Program-made: the position numbers and the translations under genes | Notes under the pieces: model-generated | Seen by the model: the letters and a program-made list of their open reading frames with translations, nothing else | The model's database searches: none | Told to the model about the DNA's origin: nothing | DNA from: Pelomonas caseinilytica | GTDB taxonomy: Bacteria; Pseudomonadota; Gammaproteobacteria; Burkholderiales; Burkholderiaceae_C | DNA: 64,000 nucleotides | Direction: 5' to 3' | NCBI RefSeq assembly: GCF_021353235.1 | Contig: NZ_JAJTWT010000005.1 | Location: forward strand, 186,001 to 250,000 | Shown here: positions 8,773-18,739 of the stretch, piece by piece | Layout: each line of letters starts with the position of its first letter | How positions within the stretch are numbered: position 1 is the stretch's first letter

Positions 8773-9696
8773 ATGGACAAGAACGCCCGGATCTTCGTGG
8801 CCGGCCACCGCGGCATGGTCGGCTCGGCCCTCGTGCGCCGCCTGCGGGCTGGCGGCTATACCCAGGTCTTGACGGCCCCGCGCAGTGAACTCGACCTGCT
8901 CGACCAGCGCGCCGTTCATGCCTGGCTGCAGCAGCACAAGCCCGACTACCTCTTCATCGCCGCGGCCAAGGTTGGTGGCATCCAGGCCAACAACATCTAC
9001 CGCGCCGAGTTCCTCTATCAGAACCTCATGATCGAGGCCAACCTCATCCACGGCGCCCACCTGGCCGGCGTGCAGCGGTTGATGTTCCTCGGCTCGAGCT
9101 GCATCTATCCCAAGCTGGCGCCGCAGCCGTTGTGCGAGGACAGCCTGCTCACCGGCCCGCTCGAGCCCACCAACGAGCCCTATGCCATCGCCAAGATCGC
9201 CGGCATCAAGCTCTGCGAGAGCTACAACCGCCAGTACGGCCGGCAGTACGTCAGCGCGATGCCGACCAACCTCTACGGCCCCAACGACAACTACGACCTC
9301 GCCAACAGCCATGTGCTGCCGGCGCTGATCCGCAAGGCCCACGAGGCCAAGCAGCGCGGCGACAAGGAGTTCGTGGTCTGGGGCACCGGCACGCCGCGGC
9401 GCGAGTTCCTCTATGTCGACGACCTCGCCGACGCCTGCGTCCACCTGATGGAAACCGGTGCGGAAGACGTGCTGACCAACATCGGCGTGGGCGACGACGT
9501 CACCATCCGCGAACTGGCCGAACTGGTCACGCAGGTGGTCGGCTTCGAGGGCGAACTGGTGTTCGACACGAGCAAGCCCGACGGCACGCCGCGCAAGCTC
9601 ATGGACGTCAGCCTGCTGGCCAGCCGTGGCTGGCGCGCGCGCACGGGCCTTCGCGAGGGTATTGCCCTGGCCTATGCGGACTTCCTGAGCCGATGA
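8773..9696 (+). CDS. fcl: GDP-L-fucose synthase
   Basis: 307 residues. An epimerase/reductase that turns GDP-4-keto-6-deoxymannose into GDP-L-fucose. Visible: [13 protein letters not shown] (NADP-binding), AAKVGGI near residue 58, GSSCIYPK with the active-site Ser and Cys, YAIAK with catalytic Tyr and Lys, and [11 protein letters not shown]. Starts 13 bases after gmd. Its stop overlaps the next start as ATGA. Confidence 0.97.
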   Translation: MDKNARIFVAGHRGMVGSALVRRLRAGGYTQVLTAPRSELDLLDQRAVHAWLQQHKPDYLFIAAAKVGGIQANNIYRAEFLYQNLMIEANLIHGAHLAGVQRLMFLGSSCIYPKLAPQPLCEDSLLTGPLEPTNEPYAIAKIAGIKLCESYNRQYGRQYVSAMPTNLYGPNDNYDLANSHVLPALIRKAHEAKQRGDKEFVVWGTGTPRREFLYVDDLADACVHLMETGAEDVLTNIGVGDDVTIRELAELVTQVVGFEGELVFDTSKPDGTPRKLMDVSLLASRGWRARTGLREGIALAYADFLSR

Positions 9697-11114
9697 GCGC
9701 CATCTTCCAGTACGTCTACCTCGCCGTCTTCTTCGGGATGGCGATGGCCGTTCCGCTGGCGATCGCCACCTGGGTCATGGTCGGCTCGCGGGCGGCCTCG
9801 GTCTGGGTGCTGGTCTACCTGCTGCCGCTGTTCTGCTTCCCCAATGCCTCCTGGGGCCTGGTCGAGACGGCGGCAGGCACCAACTTCTACACCCGCGGCA
9901 CGGGCACCTTCTTCTTCTCGGCCATCAACCTGCTGCTGTTCGGCCTGGCCGCGCAGGCCTTCGTGATGCGCCGCTTCGGCAACCTGCCACCGGCCCGGCA
10001 CAACCTGAAAGTCCCGGCGGCGATCTTCGGTGCGCTGATGCTGGGCAACCTCGCGGTCTTCTTCGCGATGCCCAACGTCTACTGGTTCCAGCTGCTGGCG
10101 CCCTCGGGCCTGCTGAACGTCTTCAACCTGATGCTGGCGTTCTATGTGCTGACGACCTGCTTCGGCGACGACAAGGCCCTGGACCGCCTCGTCAACCTGC
10201 TCATCGCCGTCGTGGCCCTGCGGGGCGTCTGGGGCCTGGTGCGCTACGTGGCCCTGGGCGGTGACCCGGCCAATTTCTATTCGAATTTCCAGCACATCAA
10301 TGTCAAGCTGACCTTCTTCGATATCAATGATTCGTTCCTCGCGGCGACGTGCTTCTTCCTCGTCGTCTGGCGGCTGTTGACCGACCAGGTCCGCGGCCTC
10401 GGCATGCGCAGCCTCTACGTCGGCATCGCGCTGCTCGAGCTGTTCATCATCGTCTTCTCCTACCGCCGCACCGGCTGGGCCGGCTTCGGCCTGGCCTTGC
10501 TGCTGCTGGCCTTCAACGTCAACCGGGTGCAGCGCGTGTGGCTGCTCGGCAGCTATGTGTTCGCCGGCCTGCCGCTGCTCATCTACAAGCTCGTGCAGCG
10601 CAGCGCTACCTCGGTGGCGCATGGCGGCGCCAGCGGTGGCAGCCTGCTGGAGAGGGCCTTTCCCGACATCTTCCAGCACGGCAGCCTCAGCTTCACCACG
10701 GGCCGATTTGCCGAGCTCTACGCCGCCTTCCTGTCGGTGCGCGAGAGCCCGCTGTGGGGCCTCGGCGCCTGGGGCCGCTACGACGGCTTCCGCTTCTCCG
10801 ACCTGGCCTGGCACCAGGGCGACTTCGGCTGGATGCACAGCGGCGTGCTGCACATCGCCTTGAAGACCGGCCTGATCGGTGTCGTGGCGATGTTGATCGT
10901 GATGGTGGGCGCCTTCCGGTTCGTGAGTCGGCACCATGCGCGCCTCGCGCCCCGCGAGCGCGGCGTGCTGCTGGCTGGCGCGGCGGGCTTGCTGTTCATG
11001 TTGCCGAACTGGCTGTTCGGCACGCCGGTGATCGAGTACCGCACCATGCAGCTGATTGCGCTCGCGCTAGCGCTCCCTTACTGCGCAGTGGCCGTGGCGG
11101 ATCGACGTGGCTAA
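9693..11114 (+). CDS. Wzy-like EPS polymerase / O-antigen-ligase family membrane protein
   Basis: 473 residues with ten or more hydrophobic segments spread over the whole length. The Wzy_C/O-antigen-ligase pattern is visible: a [10 protein letters not shown] segment near residue 257 and, after a long periplasmic-type loop (about 310-385), [17 protein letters not shown] with a conserved histidine. It most likely polymerises the EPS repeat units in the periplasm; a ligase role is less likely in an EPS locus. Primary sequence in this family is poorly conserved, so the assignment rests on topology and on its place directly before the flippase gene. Overlaps fcl by four bases and the next gene by eight. 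Confidence 0.78.
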   Translation: MSAIFQYVYLAVFFGMAMAVPLAIATWVMVGSRAASVWVLVYLLPLFCFPNASWGLVETAAGTNFYTRGTGTFFFSAINLLLFGLAAQAFVMRRFGNLPPARHNLKVPAAIFGALMLGNLAVFFAMPNVYWFQLLAPSGLLNVFNLMLAFYVLTTCFGDDKALDRLVNLLIAVVALRGVWGLVRYVALGGDPANFYSNFQHINVKLTFFDINDSFLAATCFFLVVWRLLTDQVRGLGMRSLYVGIALLELFIIVFSYRRTGWAGFGLALLLLAFNVNRVQRVWLLGSYVFAGLPLLIYKLVQRSATSVAHGGASGGSLLERAFPDIFQHGSLSFTTGRFAELYAAFLSVRESPLWGLGAWGRYDGFRFSDLAWHQGDFGWMHSGVLHIALKTGLIGVVAMLIVMVGAFRFVSRHHARLAPRERGVLLAGAAGLLFMLPNWLFGTPVIEYRTMQLIALALALPYCAVAVADRRG

Positions 11115-12627
11115 GCCCGTGGGTTTGATGCGGGGCGCCGCGTTCAACCTGTTGGGCGCCGCCGTCCCGGCCGTGCTGGCCGTGCTGACGGTGCCCATCA
11201 CGGTGCGCTACCTCGGCCAGGAGGACTACGGCCTGCTGATGCTCGTCACGTCCATCATGGGCTACTTCGCCCTGATCGACATCAATGTGACGGCCGCGTC
11301 CACCAAGTTCGTGGCGCAGCACCATGCGCAGGGCGCACAGCGCCGGGTACACCAGACGGTCACCTTCGGCCTGCTCATCTACCTGGGCATCGGCCTGGTG
11401 GGCGGCGCGGCGCTGTGGGCCTTTGCCCAGCCGCTGGCCACCGGGGTGTTCAAGATCAGCCCGGCCCGGCAGGCCGATGCCATCCGGGCCCTGCAATGGG
11501 CCGCGCTCGGCTTCCTGATGGGCCAGGTGCAGGTCTACCTGCAGAGCCTGCCCGGCGCACTGTCGCGCTACGACCTGGCCGGCAGCGTGGAGGCCGGTTT
11601 CGGCATCCTGCTGCCGCTGCTGACGGTGGGCCTGCTCATGCTGGGCGGCGGGCTGGTGGAGCTGATCTGGCTGCGCATCGCGCTCAGCGTCATCCAGGGC
11701 CTGGGCGTGCTGCTGTGGCTGATGCGGCGCATGCAGCTGCGCTGGGCGCGGCCAGATGGCGACACGCGGCGGTCCATGCTGTCCTTCAGCGCGTTCGCCT
11801 TCCTGAGCCGCTTCGCCGCGCTGACCTATGCCCACGGCGACAAGCTCATCATCGGTGCCGTCGTCGGCGCCGGCTCGCTGACGCTCTTCGCGGTGCCCAC
11901 CACGCTCGTCAATCGCGTCATGGCCCTGCTGTTCCGCCTGGCCGCGGTGATGTTCCCGCATGCCAGCCAGCTCGCCGCGCAGAACCGCATGGGCGAGCTG
12001 CAGACCGCCTACTTCAGCGCCTCGCGCTACCTCTGCTTCCTGAACGGCGCCCTCGCGCTGCTGCTCGCCCTGCTGGCGCCAGCCATCCTGACCGTCTGGA
12101 TGGGCCCGGGGTTCGCCACCACCGGCGCCACCATCCTCAGCCTCATGGCCATTGCGCAGTGGCTGGACTCGCTCACCCATGTGCCTTCCCTCGTCAACGA
12201 CGGTCTGGGCCATCCGCGCGTCAGTGGCCTGTTCGCCGTCACGCGGGCGCTGCTGGGCCTGGGCCTGATCGCGCTGGGCGTCAGCCATGCCGGCATCGTC
12301 GGCGCGGCCTGGGCGCATGTGGCGGCTTCGCTGCTGCTGGGGGGCGCGTTCATCGGCTTTGCGCATGGCCGCTCGCTCCCCTTTGCGCTGGGTGCCTGGC
12401 TGCGGAAGGCCGCGCTGGTGCCCACGCTGGCCCTGCTGCCGGGGGCTGTGGCGGGCTGGGCGCTGCGCGGCTGGGCCGGCCAGGGTTGGCTGCCCCTGAT
12501 CGCCGCCTCCGCCGCCGTGGCCCTGGTGCATGCCGCTACGGGCTGGGCCTTTGTCGTCGAGCCCGGGCACCGCGCCGCGGTGGTCGGCCGGTTGCGCCGC
12601 CTCGCGGGCATGAGCAGCAACGCATGA
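11107..12627 (+). CDS. Wzx-like oligosaccharide flippase
   Basis: 506 residues, GTG start at 11107 inside the end of the preceding gene. Polytopic, with about 12-14 transmembrane segments evenly spaced. The N-terminus AAFNLLGAAVPAVLAVLTVPITVRYLGQEDYGLLML has the look of the polysaccharide flippase (MATE/MOP) superfamily. Expected to flip the lipid-linked repeat unit across the inner membrane. Stop overlaps the start of the following glycosyltransferase as ATGA. Confidence 0.88.
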   Translation: MAKPVGLMRGAAFNLLGAAVPAVLAVLTVPITVRYLGQEDYGLLMLVTSIMGYFALIDINVTAASTKFVAQHHAQGAQRRVHQTVTFGLLIYLGIGLVGGAALWAFAQPLATGVFKISPARQADAIRALQWAALGFLMGQVQVYLQSLPGALSRYDLAGSVEAGFGILLPLLTVGLLMLGGGLVELIWLRIALSVIQGLGVLLWLMRRMQLRWARPDGDTRRSMLSFSAFAFLSRFAALTYAHGDKLIIGAVVGAGSLTLFAVPTTLVNRVMALLFRLAAVMFPHASQLAAQNRMGELQTAYFSASRYLCFLNGALALLLALLAPAILTVWMGPGFATTGATILSLMAIAQWLDSLTHVPSLVNDGLGHPRVSGLFAVTRALLGLGLIALGVSHAGIVGAAWAHVAASLLLGGAFIGFAHGRSLPFALGAWLRKAALVPTLALLPGAVAGWALRGWAGQGWLPLIAASAAVALVHAATGWAFVVEPGHRAAVVGRLRRLAGMSSNA

Positions 12628-13838
12628 AGATCCTGCTGATTTGCGAAAACATCCCCGCCCCGCAGCTGGGTGGCCTGGGCAAGCATGTGGTGGCCCTGGG
12701 CAATGCCCTGCTGGCGGCCGGCCACGACGTGAGCCTGATGGGCCGCAGCGATCTGCCCTATGCCGACTGCTCGGACGAGGTAGGCTTTAACGGCCCGTTC
12801 ATCCCCGGCTTCGGCAACCCCGTCAAGGGCTGGAAGGAAGGCCCCATGGGCCTGTTCAACCCCTGGAAGCGACCGTATTTCGCCAGGCAGATCGCCGCGA
12901 CCATCGTCGCCCACGCGCCGGGCTTCGACGTGCTGCACTACCACGGCCACCACCCCATGGTGGCGGCCTATGTGCCGCCTGGCCTGCCCTTCATCCAGAC
13001 CCGCCACGACCAGGGCAGCGAATGCATGACGCATATGCGCTTCCGCCAGGGCCAGGTCTGCAACGCCGTCGACCCGCGGGTCTGCGCCCAGTGCGCTCAT
13101 CCGCGGCCCGGCCCGTTGCGCACCGCGATTTCGGCGGCGGCCGTGCGTCGCTACCGCGATGAGACGGCCCAGGCCTATGCCCGCCATCCGGTCGTCTTCG
13201 TGTCGGACTTCCTGCGCCGCAACTTTGTGCGTGCCGTTCCCGGAGCGGACATGAGTCGCGCGCACGTCATTCACAACTTCGTCGAGGAGTCGCGGCTGCC
13301 GCAGCAATCGCGCAGGGCCGGGGAGGGCGTGCGCCTGCATGTCGCCGGGCGCCTGGATGGCGCCAAGGGCATCGTCGACCTGACCCGTTTGCTAGCGCCG
13401 GTCCTGCCGGCGGGGTGGACCCTGCACCTCTACGGCGACGGTCCCCGGCGCGACGAAGTGAAATCGCTGTGCGGCGCGCAAGTGCACTGGCATGGCTACA
13501 CGCCGATGAAGCAGGTGCTGTCCGATCTGGCGCTGGCGTCCGCCGTCGTAGTGCCCTCGCTGTGCGAAGAGGCGTGCAGCACGGTCGTTCTCGAAGCGCT
13601 CCGTTCTGGCCAGCCCTGCTTTGCTCTGGAGCGGGGCGGTACGCCGGAACTCGCTCGATACGGCGCCACAGGCCAGCTGCGGCTGTTCGCCGATCTGCCC
13701 GCTCTCGTCCAGGGACTGCTGGCTTCGGTCGAGCCCTTGCCGGGCGGCCACGGTGGCGAGTCCGCCGACGTGACCCGGCGCATGCACGAACTTTTGGATC
13801 TATATCGCCGTCTGCCGTCACGAGGTTTGCACGCATGA
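12624..13838 (+). CDS. Glycosyltransferase family 4 with a four-cysteine insert
   Basis: 404 residues, ATG at 12624 overlapping the flippase stop. N-terminal Rossmann half (KILLICENIPAPQLGGLGKHV), C-terminal half with VAGRLDGAKGIVDL and the E-x7-E-like stretch SLCEEACSTVVLEAL near residue 320. Four cysteines at 134, 146, 154 and 157 lie in the linker after RHDQGSE; this C..C..CxxC pattern occurs in several GT4 enzymes and could bind zinc (inference). Adds one sugar to the repeat unit in the cytoplasm; donor and acceptor cannot be told. Confidence 0.88.
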   Translation: MKILLICENIPAPQLGGLGKHVVALGNALLAAGHDVSLMGRSDLPYADCSDEVGFNGPFIPGFGNPVKGWKEGPMGLFNPWKRPYFARQIAATIVAHAPGFDVLHYHGHHPMVAAYVPPGLPFIQTRHDQGSECMTHMRFRQGQVCNAVDPRVCAQCAHPRPGPLRTAISAAAVRRYRDETAQAYARHPVVFVSDFLRRNFVRAVPGADMSRAHVIHNFVEESRLPQQSRRAGEGVRLHVAGRLDGAKGIVDLTRLLAPVLPAGWTLHLYGDGPRRDEVKSLCGAQVHWHGYTPMKQVLSDLALASAVVVPSLCEEACSTVVLEALRSGQPCFALERGGTPELARYGATGQLRLFADLPALVQGLLASVEPLPGGHGGESADVTRRMHELLDLYRRLPSRGLHA

Positions 13839-14599
13839 GCGGCATGAACAACGCCAACAGGCCCGCGCCCCAGGTCTCCGTCATCACCGTCAGCTTCAAT
13901 GCGATGGCGGTGCTGCCCGAGACGCTGGCCTCGCTGCGCGCTCAGCGCGGCGTGGACTATGAGTGGGTGGTCGTGGACGGTGCGTCCAAGGACGGCAGCG
14001 CCGAATGGTGCGCGGCGCAGTCGCCCGATGCCTTCATCAGCGAGCCCGACCGTGGCATCTACGACGCCATGAACAAGGCCGTCGGCCTGGCGCGCGGCGA
14101 GTGGGTCTACTTTCTCAACGCCGGCGACCGGCTGGCCGATGCGAGCGCCCTGGCCGATCTGGTGGCCGCGGCCCAGCCCGGCGACGGCGTGGTCTACGGC
14201 GACGTCGTCTACTTCGGCGAGAGCGGCAAGCGCCGCAAGCGCTTCGACTGGGTCACCGCCGGCAATCTCGTCTACGGCGACCTCTGCCACCAGGCCCTGA
14301 TCGCACGCCGCCGCTTCTTCACGGAGGTTGCTCCCTTCGACCTGGCCTACCGCTGGAATGCCGACTTCGACTGGCTGCTCAAGGTCGTCGCCACTGGCGC
14401 CGGCCTGCGCTACGTGCCGCGCGACGTGGCCCTGTTCCACGATGCCGGCGCCCATGTGGCCGCAGCGCAGAAGAGCGAGATCGAGCGCGACCGCGTGCGC
14501 GCCCTCCACTGCAGCCCGCGCTGGCGCTGGCTGCTGGGCCATCTGCTGCTGCGGGTGGAACTGAAACTGCGCCGCCTGCGCGGCCAGGAGATCGCATGA
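13835..14599 (+). CDS. Glycosyltransferase family 2
   Basis: 254 residues, ATG overlapping the previous stop (ATGA); a second ATG at 13844 is possible. A single GT-A domain: SVITVSFNAMAVLPETLASL, then VVVDGASKDGSAEW carrying the nucleotide-binding aspartate, then ISEPDRGIYDAMNKAV and FLNAGDR, which matches the WcaA/WcaE-like subgroup of colanic-acid type transferases. The C-terminal 30 residues are rich in Arg and Leu and may touch the membrane. Overlaps the next gene by four bases. Confidence 0.9.
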   Translation: MSGMNNANRPAPQVSVITVSFNAMAVLPETLASLRAQRGVDYEWVVVDGASKDGSAEWCAAQSPDAFISEPDRGIYDAMNKAVGLARGEWVYFLNAGDRLADASALADLVAAAQPGDGVVYGDVVYFGESGKRRKRFDWVTAGNLVYGDLCHQALIARRRFFTEVAPFDLAYRWNADFDWLLKVVATGAGLRYVPRDVALFHDAGAHVAAAQKSEIERDRVRALHCSPRWRWLLGHLLLRVELKLRRLRGQEIA

Positions 14600-16416
14600 A
14601 TCGAGGTAACAAGGCTCGCGGCGCGAGCGCTCGGGGAGTGGGGCTGAGGTCGTCCATGCCCTTCTGGTCGCCCGGTTTCCTACTTGCACTGGGGCTCAAC
14701 CTGTTTTCGGCGCCCGCGCTGGCGACCGACTATCACGTGTCTCCGGCCAACGGCGATGACCGCTATGACGGCTTGGCCCAGGCGACCGCCGGCGACCGCC
14801 GGGGGCCGTTCGCGAGCCTGCGCCGCCTTGAGCAGTTGCGGCTGCATCACGGCGATCGTGTGCTGCTGCACTGCGGCGAGCGCTACACCGGCCCCCTGCG
14901 GCTGACGCTGGATGACCGCAGCGGCGGTGAGCTGCTCATCGGCAGCTACGGGGATTGCCAACCTGGTCGCGAGCCGGTGCTCGACCCGCGCCAGCCACTG
15001 CCGGCGCCGAACCGCGACGGCCTGCTTGAACTGGCGATGCCGACGCCGGTGGTACAGGTGTTTGCCAACGACGAACCGTTGACGGTGGGCCGATTCCCGG
15101 CGGCCGGGCCTCTGCTCGTGCCGGACAACACGGACGCCAGCGACAAACGCCGGCTGCCGACGCTGGCCGCACTTGCCGGCAAGCCGCTGGCCGGCGCCCG
15201 GCTGCTGGCGCGCACCGAGGAGTGGTACATCGAGGAGCGGGCCGTGCTCAGCGACGACGGGCAACTCGATAAGCCGCTGGAATACGCGCTGCGACCGCGT
15301 ACCGGGCTGGTCCTCACGGGCAAGCGCTGGATGCTCAAAGGCGGGCGCGGCTGGGTGTGGGACGCCAGCAGCCAGCAACTGACGGTGCAGACCGCGCCGG
15401 ATGCACGGCTGTCCGCCGTGACGGGCGCACCGCTGCTGGCGGTGGTCGGCGGACGTGGTTCCCTGACGGTGCGCGGACTGGTCTTCGATGCCGCTGGGGG
15501 AGACGCGATCAACGTCCGGCTGGATGGGGTGGTCACGATCGAGGACGTGACCATCCGGCGCGCCTACGGCAATGGCATCGCGGTGGCTGGCGCGCGGCAG
15601 GCGCTGGTGCAACGCAACCGGATCGAGGACGTCGCTCAGGACGCGGTGTTCTTCGCCGAGGTGCGCCGTGCCGAAGTGCGCGGCAACACCGTGACGGGCG
15701 CCGGCATGTACGTCAGCGGCGGCCCGCGCTCGGTGCTGGCGGCGATCAACGCCCACCGCACCGACGCCGCGGTAATAGAAGACAACGAAGTCGACCGTTC
15801 GGCCTACCACGGCATCCGCATCGCCGCCGCCGCGCAGGTGCGCAACAACCAGGTCCTCCGCAGCTGCCTGCGCCTGAGCGACTGCGCGGCCATCTACACC
15901 TGGCGCCGCAATGTTGACGACCGACGCCCGCCTTCGGAGATCAGCGGCAACGTCATCGTGGGCGTGGCTGGCGACACCTCTGTGAAGCTGGGCGTGAACG
16001 ACTACTTCGTCGGCATTTACCTCGATGAGTTCGCCAACGACGTGCACGTCGAACGCAACGTGATCGTCGATGCGAACCAGGGCATCTACCTGCACAACGC
16101 GTACGGCAACAGCGTCGTCGGCAACATCGTCGCGGTGCGCGGAAAACCGAAGATTGACGCGGCCGACGCAAAGAAGCTGGGCGCGATGGCCGAGCGGCCC
16201 AACGACTGGAATGACAACCTCGAGCGCAGCGGCAACTACCAGCTGGCTACCGTCGACGATGCTGGCCGGGCGGGCGCGCGGCGCGGTGCCCCGTCGTTGG
16301 CGGCACGCCCGTTGCGGGTGCTGCGCAGCGGCACGGCGGCTCCGGACAGAGATGCAGCTCGCTGCACCGAAGCACCCGCTGTGGCGACGTATGCCGCTGT
16401 GACCGTTTGCGACTGA
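14596..16416 (+). CDS. Secreted right-handed beta-helix protein
   Basis: 606 residues from ATG 14596, which overlaps the previous stop. ATG 14656 would start closer to the hydrophobic signal sequence (PFWSPGFLLALGLNLFSAPALA, about residues 22-43), so the true start is open. The mature protein begins TDYHVSPANGDDRYDGLAQA, a start common in beta-helix proteins. From about residue 290 short repeating turns such as NGIAVAGARQALVQRNRIEDV and HGIRIAAAAQVRNNQV give a parallel beta-helix of the pectate-lyase/epimerase kind. It shares the signature RLSDCAAIYTW (about 427-437) with the lipoprotein at 21485-24655 and is its paralogue. It may modify or cleave the polymer; no catalytic residues can be assigned. 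Confidence 0.82.
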   Translation: MNRGNKARGASARGVGLRSSMPFWSPGFLLALGLNLFSAPALATDYHVSPANGDDRYDGLAQATAGDRRGPFASLRRLEQLRLHHGDRVLLHCGERYTGPLRLTLDDRSGGELLIGSYGDCQPGREPVLDPRQPLPAPNRDGLLELAMPTPVVQVFANDEPLTVGRFPAAGPLLVPDNTDASDKRRLPTLAALAGKPLAGARLLARTEEWYIEERAVLSDDGQLDKPLEYALRPRTGLVLTGKRWMLKGGRGWVWDASSQQLTVQTAPDARLSAVTGAPLLAVVGGRGSLTVRGLVFDAAGGDAINVRLDGVVTIEDVTIRRAYGNGIAVAGARQALVQRNRIEDVAQDAVFFAEVRRAEVRGNTVTGAGMYVSGGPRSVLAAINAHRTDAAVIEDNEVDRSAYHGIRIAAAAQVRNNQVLRSCLRLSDCAAIYTWRRNVDDRRPPSEISGNVIVGVAGDTSVKLGVNDYFVGIYLDEFANDVHVERNVIVDANQGIYLHNAYGNSVVGNIVAVRGKPKIDAADAKKLGAMAERPNDWNDNLERSGNYQLATVDDAGRAGARRGAPSLAARPLRVLRSGTAAPDRDAARCTEAPAVATYAAVTVCD

Positions 16417-16481
16417 TCTGCGATGGATCTTCGATCGAATGCTGCGCCCGGCGCAGCCCCTATCCACTTCCGACCGACCCG

Positions 16482-17513
16482 ATGAGAGCCGATTCAGACC
16501 ACCACCCTATCGCCGCGCGCGTCGTGCAGCTGCTGCGGGTCACGGGCCGCCAGATGCGCAAACGCCGGGGCCTGGAGAGCTCCTTCTACCCGGCGTGCAC
16601 TGATCTGACGCTGGCTGCGTGGGACCCAGGACGCTTTCCCGGCGTGGCCTACGGGCAGTCGGCGTCAGACCTGATCCATGACGAGCTGGCCGCCGCCAAG
16701 CCCAGCATGATCTGCCGCATCGGCGCATCGGAGCTCAACTGCATGGCCGCGACCAGCACCGAGCTGACCTTGGGCAACGCCTTCAAGCTGGCGGCTGGCG
16801 ACGACCTGGTGCGCGACATCGGCATGCACCAGGGGCTGATCCGCGGGCTTTGCGCGCTGTCTGGTTTTTTCCCGGCCAGCGTGCCGCTTGGGCGCCGCTT
16901 CGTCGAGATGATGTGCGAAGACTTGAAGGACGTGGACGTGCTGGGCACCTGGTGCAAGCAGGAAGTGGTGTTCCGCGACCTGCTTGCGCCGGCGCGCAAG
17001 GTGCGCTTCCGCGACCTCGAGCCCTACATGCATGACAAGCCGTGGAGTCGCGTGCTGGCGGGGCAGCGCGTGCTGGTGGTGCATCCGTTTGCCGAAACCA
17101 TCGCGAGCCAGTTCAAGCGCCGCGCGAAGCTGTTCAGCAACCCCGACGTGCTGCCCGAATTCGAGCTGCAGACGATCAAGGCGGTGCAGTCCATCGCCAA
17201 CACGAAGACGGAGTTCGAGACCTGGTTCGACGCGCTCGACCACATGAAGGCGCAGATGACGGCTACCGACTTCGACGTGGCGATCATCGGTTGCGGCGCC
17301 TACGGCCTGCCGCTGGCCGCCCATGCCAAGCGCCTCGGCAAGAAGGGTGTTCACCTGGGCGGCCAGACGCAGCTGCTGTTCGGCATCAAGGGCAAGCGCT
17401 GGGAAACCGGCCACGACGAGATCGCGCGCCACTTCAACGAACACTGGGTCTACCCGGCCGAGGAAGACCGGCCCAAGGACTTCCGCGTCGTCGAAGGCGG
17501 GGCGTACTGGTGA
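16482..17513 (+). CDS. Conserved protein of polysaccharide loci, possible GT-D-type glycosyltransferase
   Basis: 343 residues from ATG 16482; an upstream TTG (16407) would overlap the preceding gene. No signal peptide or membrane segment. Residues 79-84 read RIGASE, matching the RxGxxE pattern that marks the GT-D fold of glycosyltransferases. The second half contains VLVVHPFAETI near 199 and IIGCGAYGLPLAAHAKRLGKKGVHLGGQTQLLFGIKGKRW near 268, which looks like a Rossmann-type sugar-binding half. I recognise this as a recurring uncharacterised protein in capsule and EPS loci. The glycosyltransferase role is an inference from the motif and location. Ends 32 bases before the next transferase gene. 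Confidence 0.6.
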   Translation: MRADSDHHPIAARVVQLLRVTGRQMRKRRGLESSFYPACTDLTLAAWDPGRFPGVAYGQSASDLIHDELAAAKPSMICRIGASELNCMAATSTELTLGNAFKLAAGDDLVRDIGMHQGLIRGLCALSGFFPASVPLGRRFVEMMCEDLKDVDVLGTWCKQEVVFRDLLAPARKVRFRDLEPYMHDKPWSRVLAGQRVLVVHPFAETIASQFKRRAKLFSNPDVLPEFELQTIKAVQSIANTKTEFETWFDALDHMKAQMTATDFDVAIIGCGAYGLPLAAHAKRLGKKGVHLGGQTQLLFGIKGKRWETGHDEIARHFNEHWVYPAEEDRPKDFRVVEGGAYW

Positions 17514-17545
17514 TGCGGGTCGACGCGCGCAGCGGGGAGTAGGCC

Positions 17546-18739
17546 GTGCGGATCGCCGTATTCGCTCCAGACTGCCCGTTCCCGCCCGACCGCGGCGGAC
17601 GCGCCGACGTGTGGCGCAGGCTGCTCGCCCTGCGCGGCGGCGGCCATGAGCTGATGCTCGTGCATCTGTACGAGCCCGCGGGGCCGCTCGCGCCCAAGCC
17701 GCAGGACCTCACCGCCATGGATGCCCACCTGGCGCGGCGTTTCGCCTTCCCGATCAAACGCGGGCCATGGCGGACCCTGAGGCAGCTCGCGGCTTCGCCC
17801 TGGCTGCCCTGGCACGCTGCGACCCGAGTCCCCGAGGGCGACGAGCGGGCCGCGCTGGATGCCGCGCTGCAGTCCTTCTCGCCCGAGGTGTTGCTGCTTG
17901 AGGGACCATGGTTCGGCGAAATGGTCAAGCGCACCGCAGACCGGCTGTCCGTGCCCTACCTCTATCGCTCGCACAACGTCGAGCACCGCTATCTGCGCGG
18001 CCAGGCCCGCGCCGCGGGGCATTGGCGCGACCGCATCGCCTGGCGCCTGGCCTGCATCGGGTTGGAGCGTTATGAGCTCGAGCTGATGCGCGGCGCGCAC
18101 CACGTCTTCGACATCTCCCAGGAGGACCGCGCCTTCTGGGCCGCCCGTGGCGTGCGGGGCAGCTGGTTGCCGCCCGTGCCCGAGCAGGCTTTCCGCGAGC
18201 GGCCGGAGCGGCTGGAGCCCAGTGAGGTGCTCTTCCTCGGCAACCTGCGCACGCCCAACAACGTCCGGGGCCTGCGCTGGCTGATCGCCGAGGTGTTGCC
18301 GCTGTTGCGGGTGCGCCGGCCAGAGACCTGCCTGACGGTGGTGGGCTCGCGTCCCACACCCGAGCTGGCGCAGGAGCTGCAAGCCCAACCCGGCGTGCGG
18401 CTGCGGGCTGACCAGCCCGACGTACAGCCTTGGCTGTTCGGAGCGCGCGTGCTGGTGAACCCTGTCGCGACCGGCAGCGGCGTGCAATTAAAAACCCTGG
18501 ACATGTTGATGACAGATGCCCCCATCGTCAGCCGAGCCCAAGGCCTGAGCGGCCTGCCGGAAAGCTTTGCGAGCTTGCTTCGCATCGCCGAGACGCCGGC
18601 CGCCTTTGCCGATGAAATCCTGGCGGCGCTGCAATTCCCCGCCCCGCCGGATCCGGCCCGCGTGGCGGCGCGGGCGCAGTTCACGCCGGCCGGCGTCAAC
18701 GACGCGGTCGAGGCGGCGCTCGCCGGAGCCCGCGCATGA
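17546..18739 (+). CDS. Glycosyltransferase (GT4-like)
   Basis: 397 residues, GTG start at 17546 with GGGGAG about nine bases upstream. N-terminus RIAVFAPDCPFPPDRGGRADVWRRL is typical of GT4 enzymes. SHNVEHRYLRGQARA near residue 141, VLFLGNLRTPNNVRGLRWL near 228 and VNPVATGSGVQLKTLDML near 305 match the group that has a G-S-G-x-x-x-K motif in the donor-binding half instead of the classical E-x7-E. Sugar specificity unknown. Stop overlaps the next start (ATGA). Confidence 0.88.
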   Translation: MRIAVFAPDCPFPPDRGGRADVWRRLLALRGGGHELMLVHLYEPAGPLAPKPQDLTAMDAHLARRFAFPIKRGPWRTLRQLAASPWLPWHAATRVPEGDERAALDAALQSFSPEVLLLEGPWFGEMVKRTADRLSVPYLYRSHNVEHRYLRGQARAAGHWRDRIAWRLACIGLERYELELMRGAHHVFDISQEDRAFWAARGVRGSWLPPVPEQAFRERPERLEPSEVLFLGNLRTPNNVRGLRWLIAEVLPLLRVRRPETCLTVVGSRPTPELAQELQAQPGVRLRADQPDVQPWLFGARVLVNPVATGSGVQLKTLDMLMTDAPIVSRAQGLSGLPESFASLLRIAETPAAFADEILAALQFPAPPDPARVAARAQFTPAGVNDAVEAALAGARA

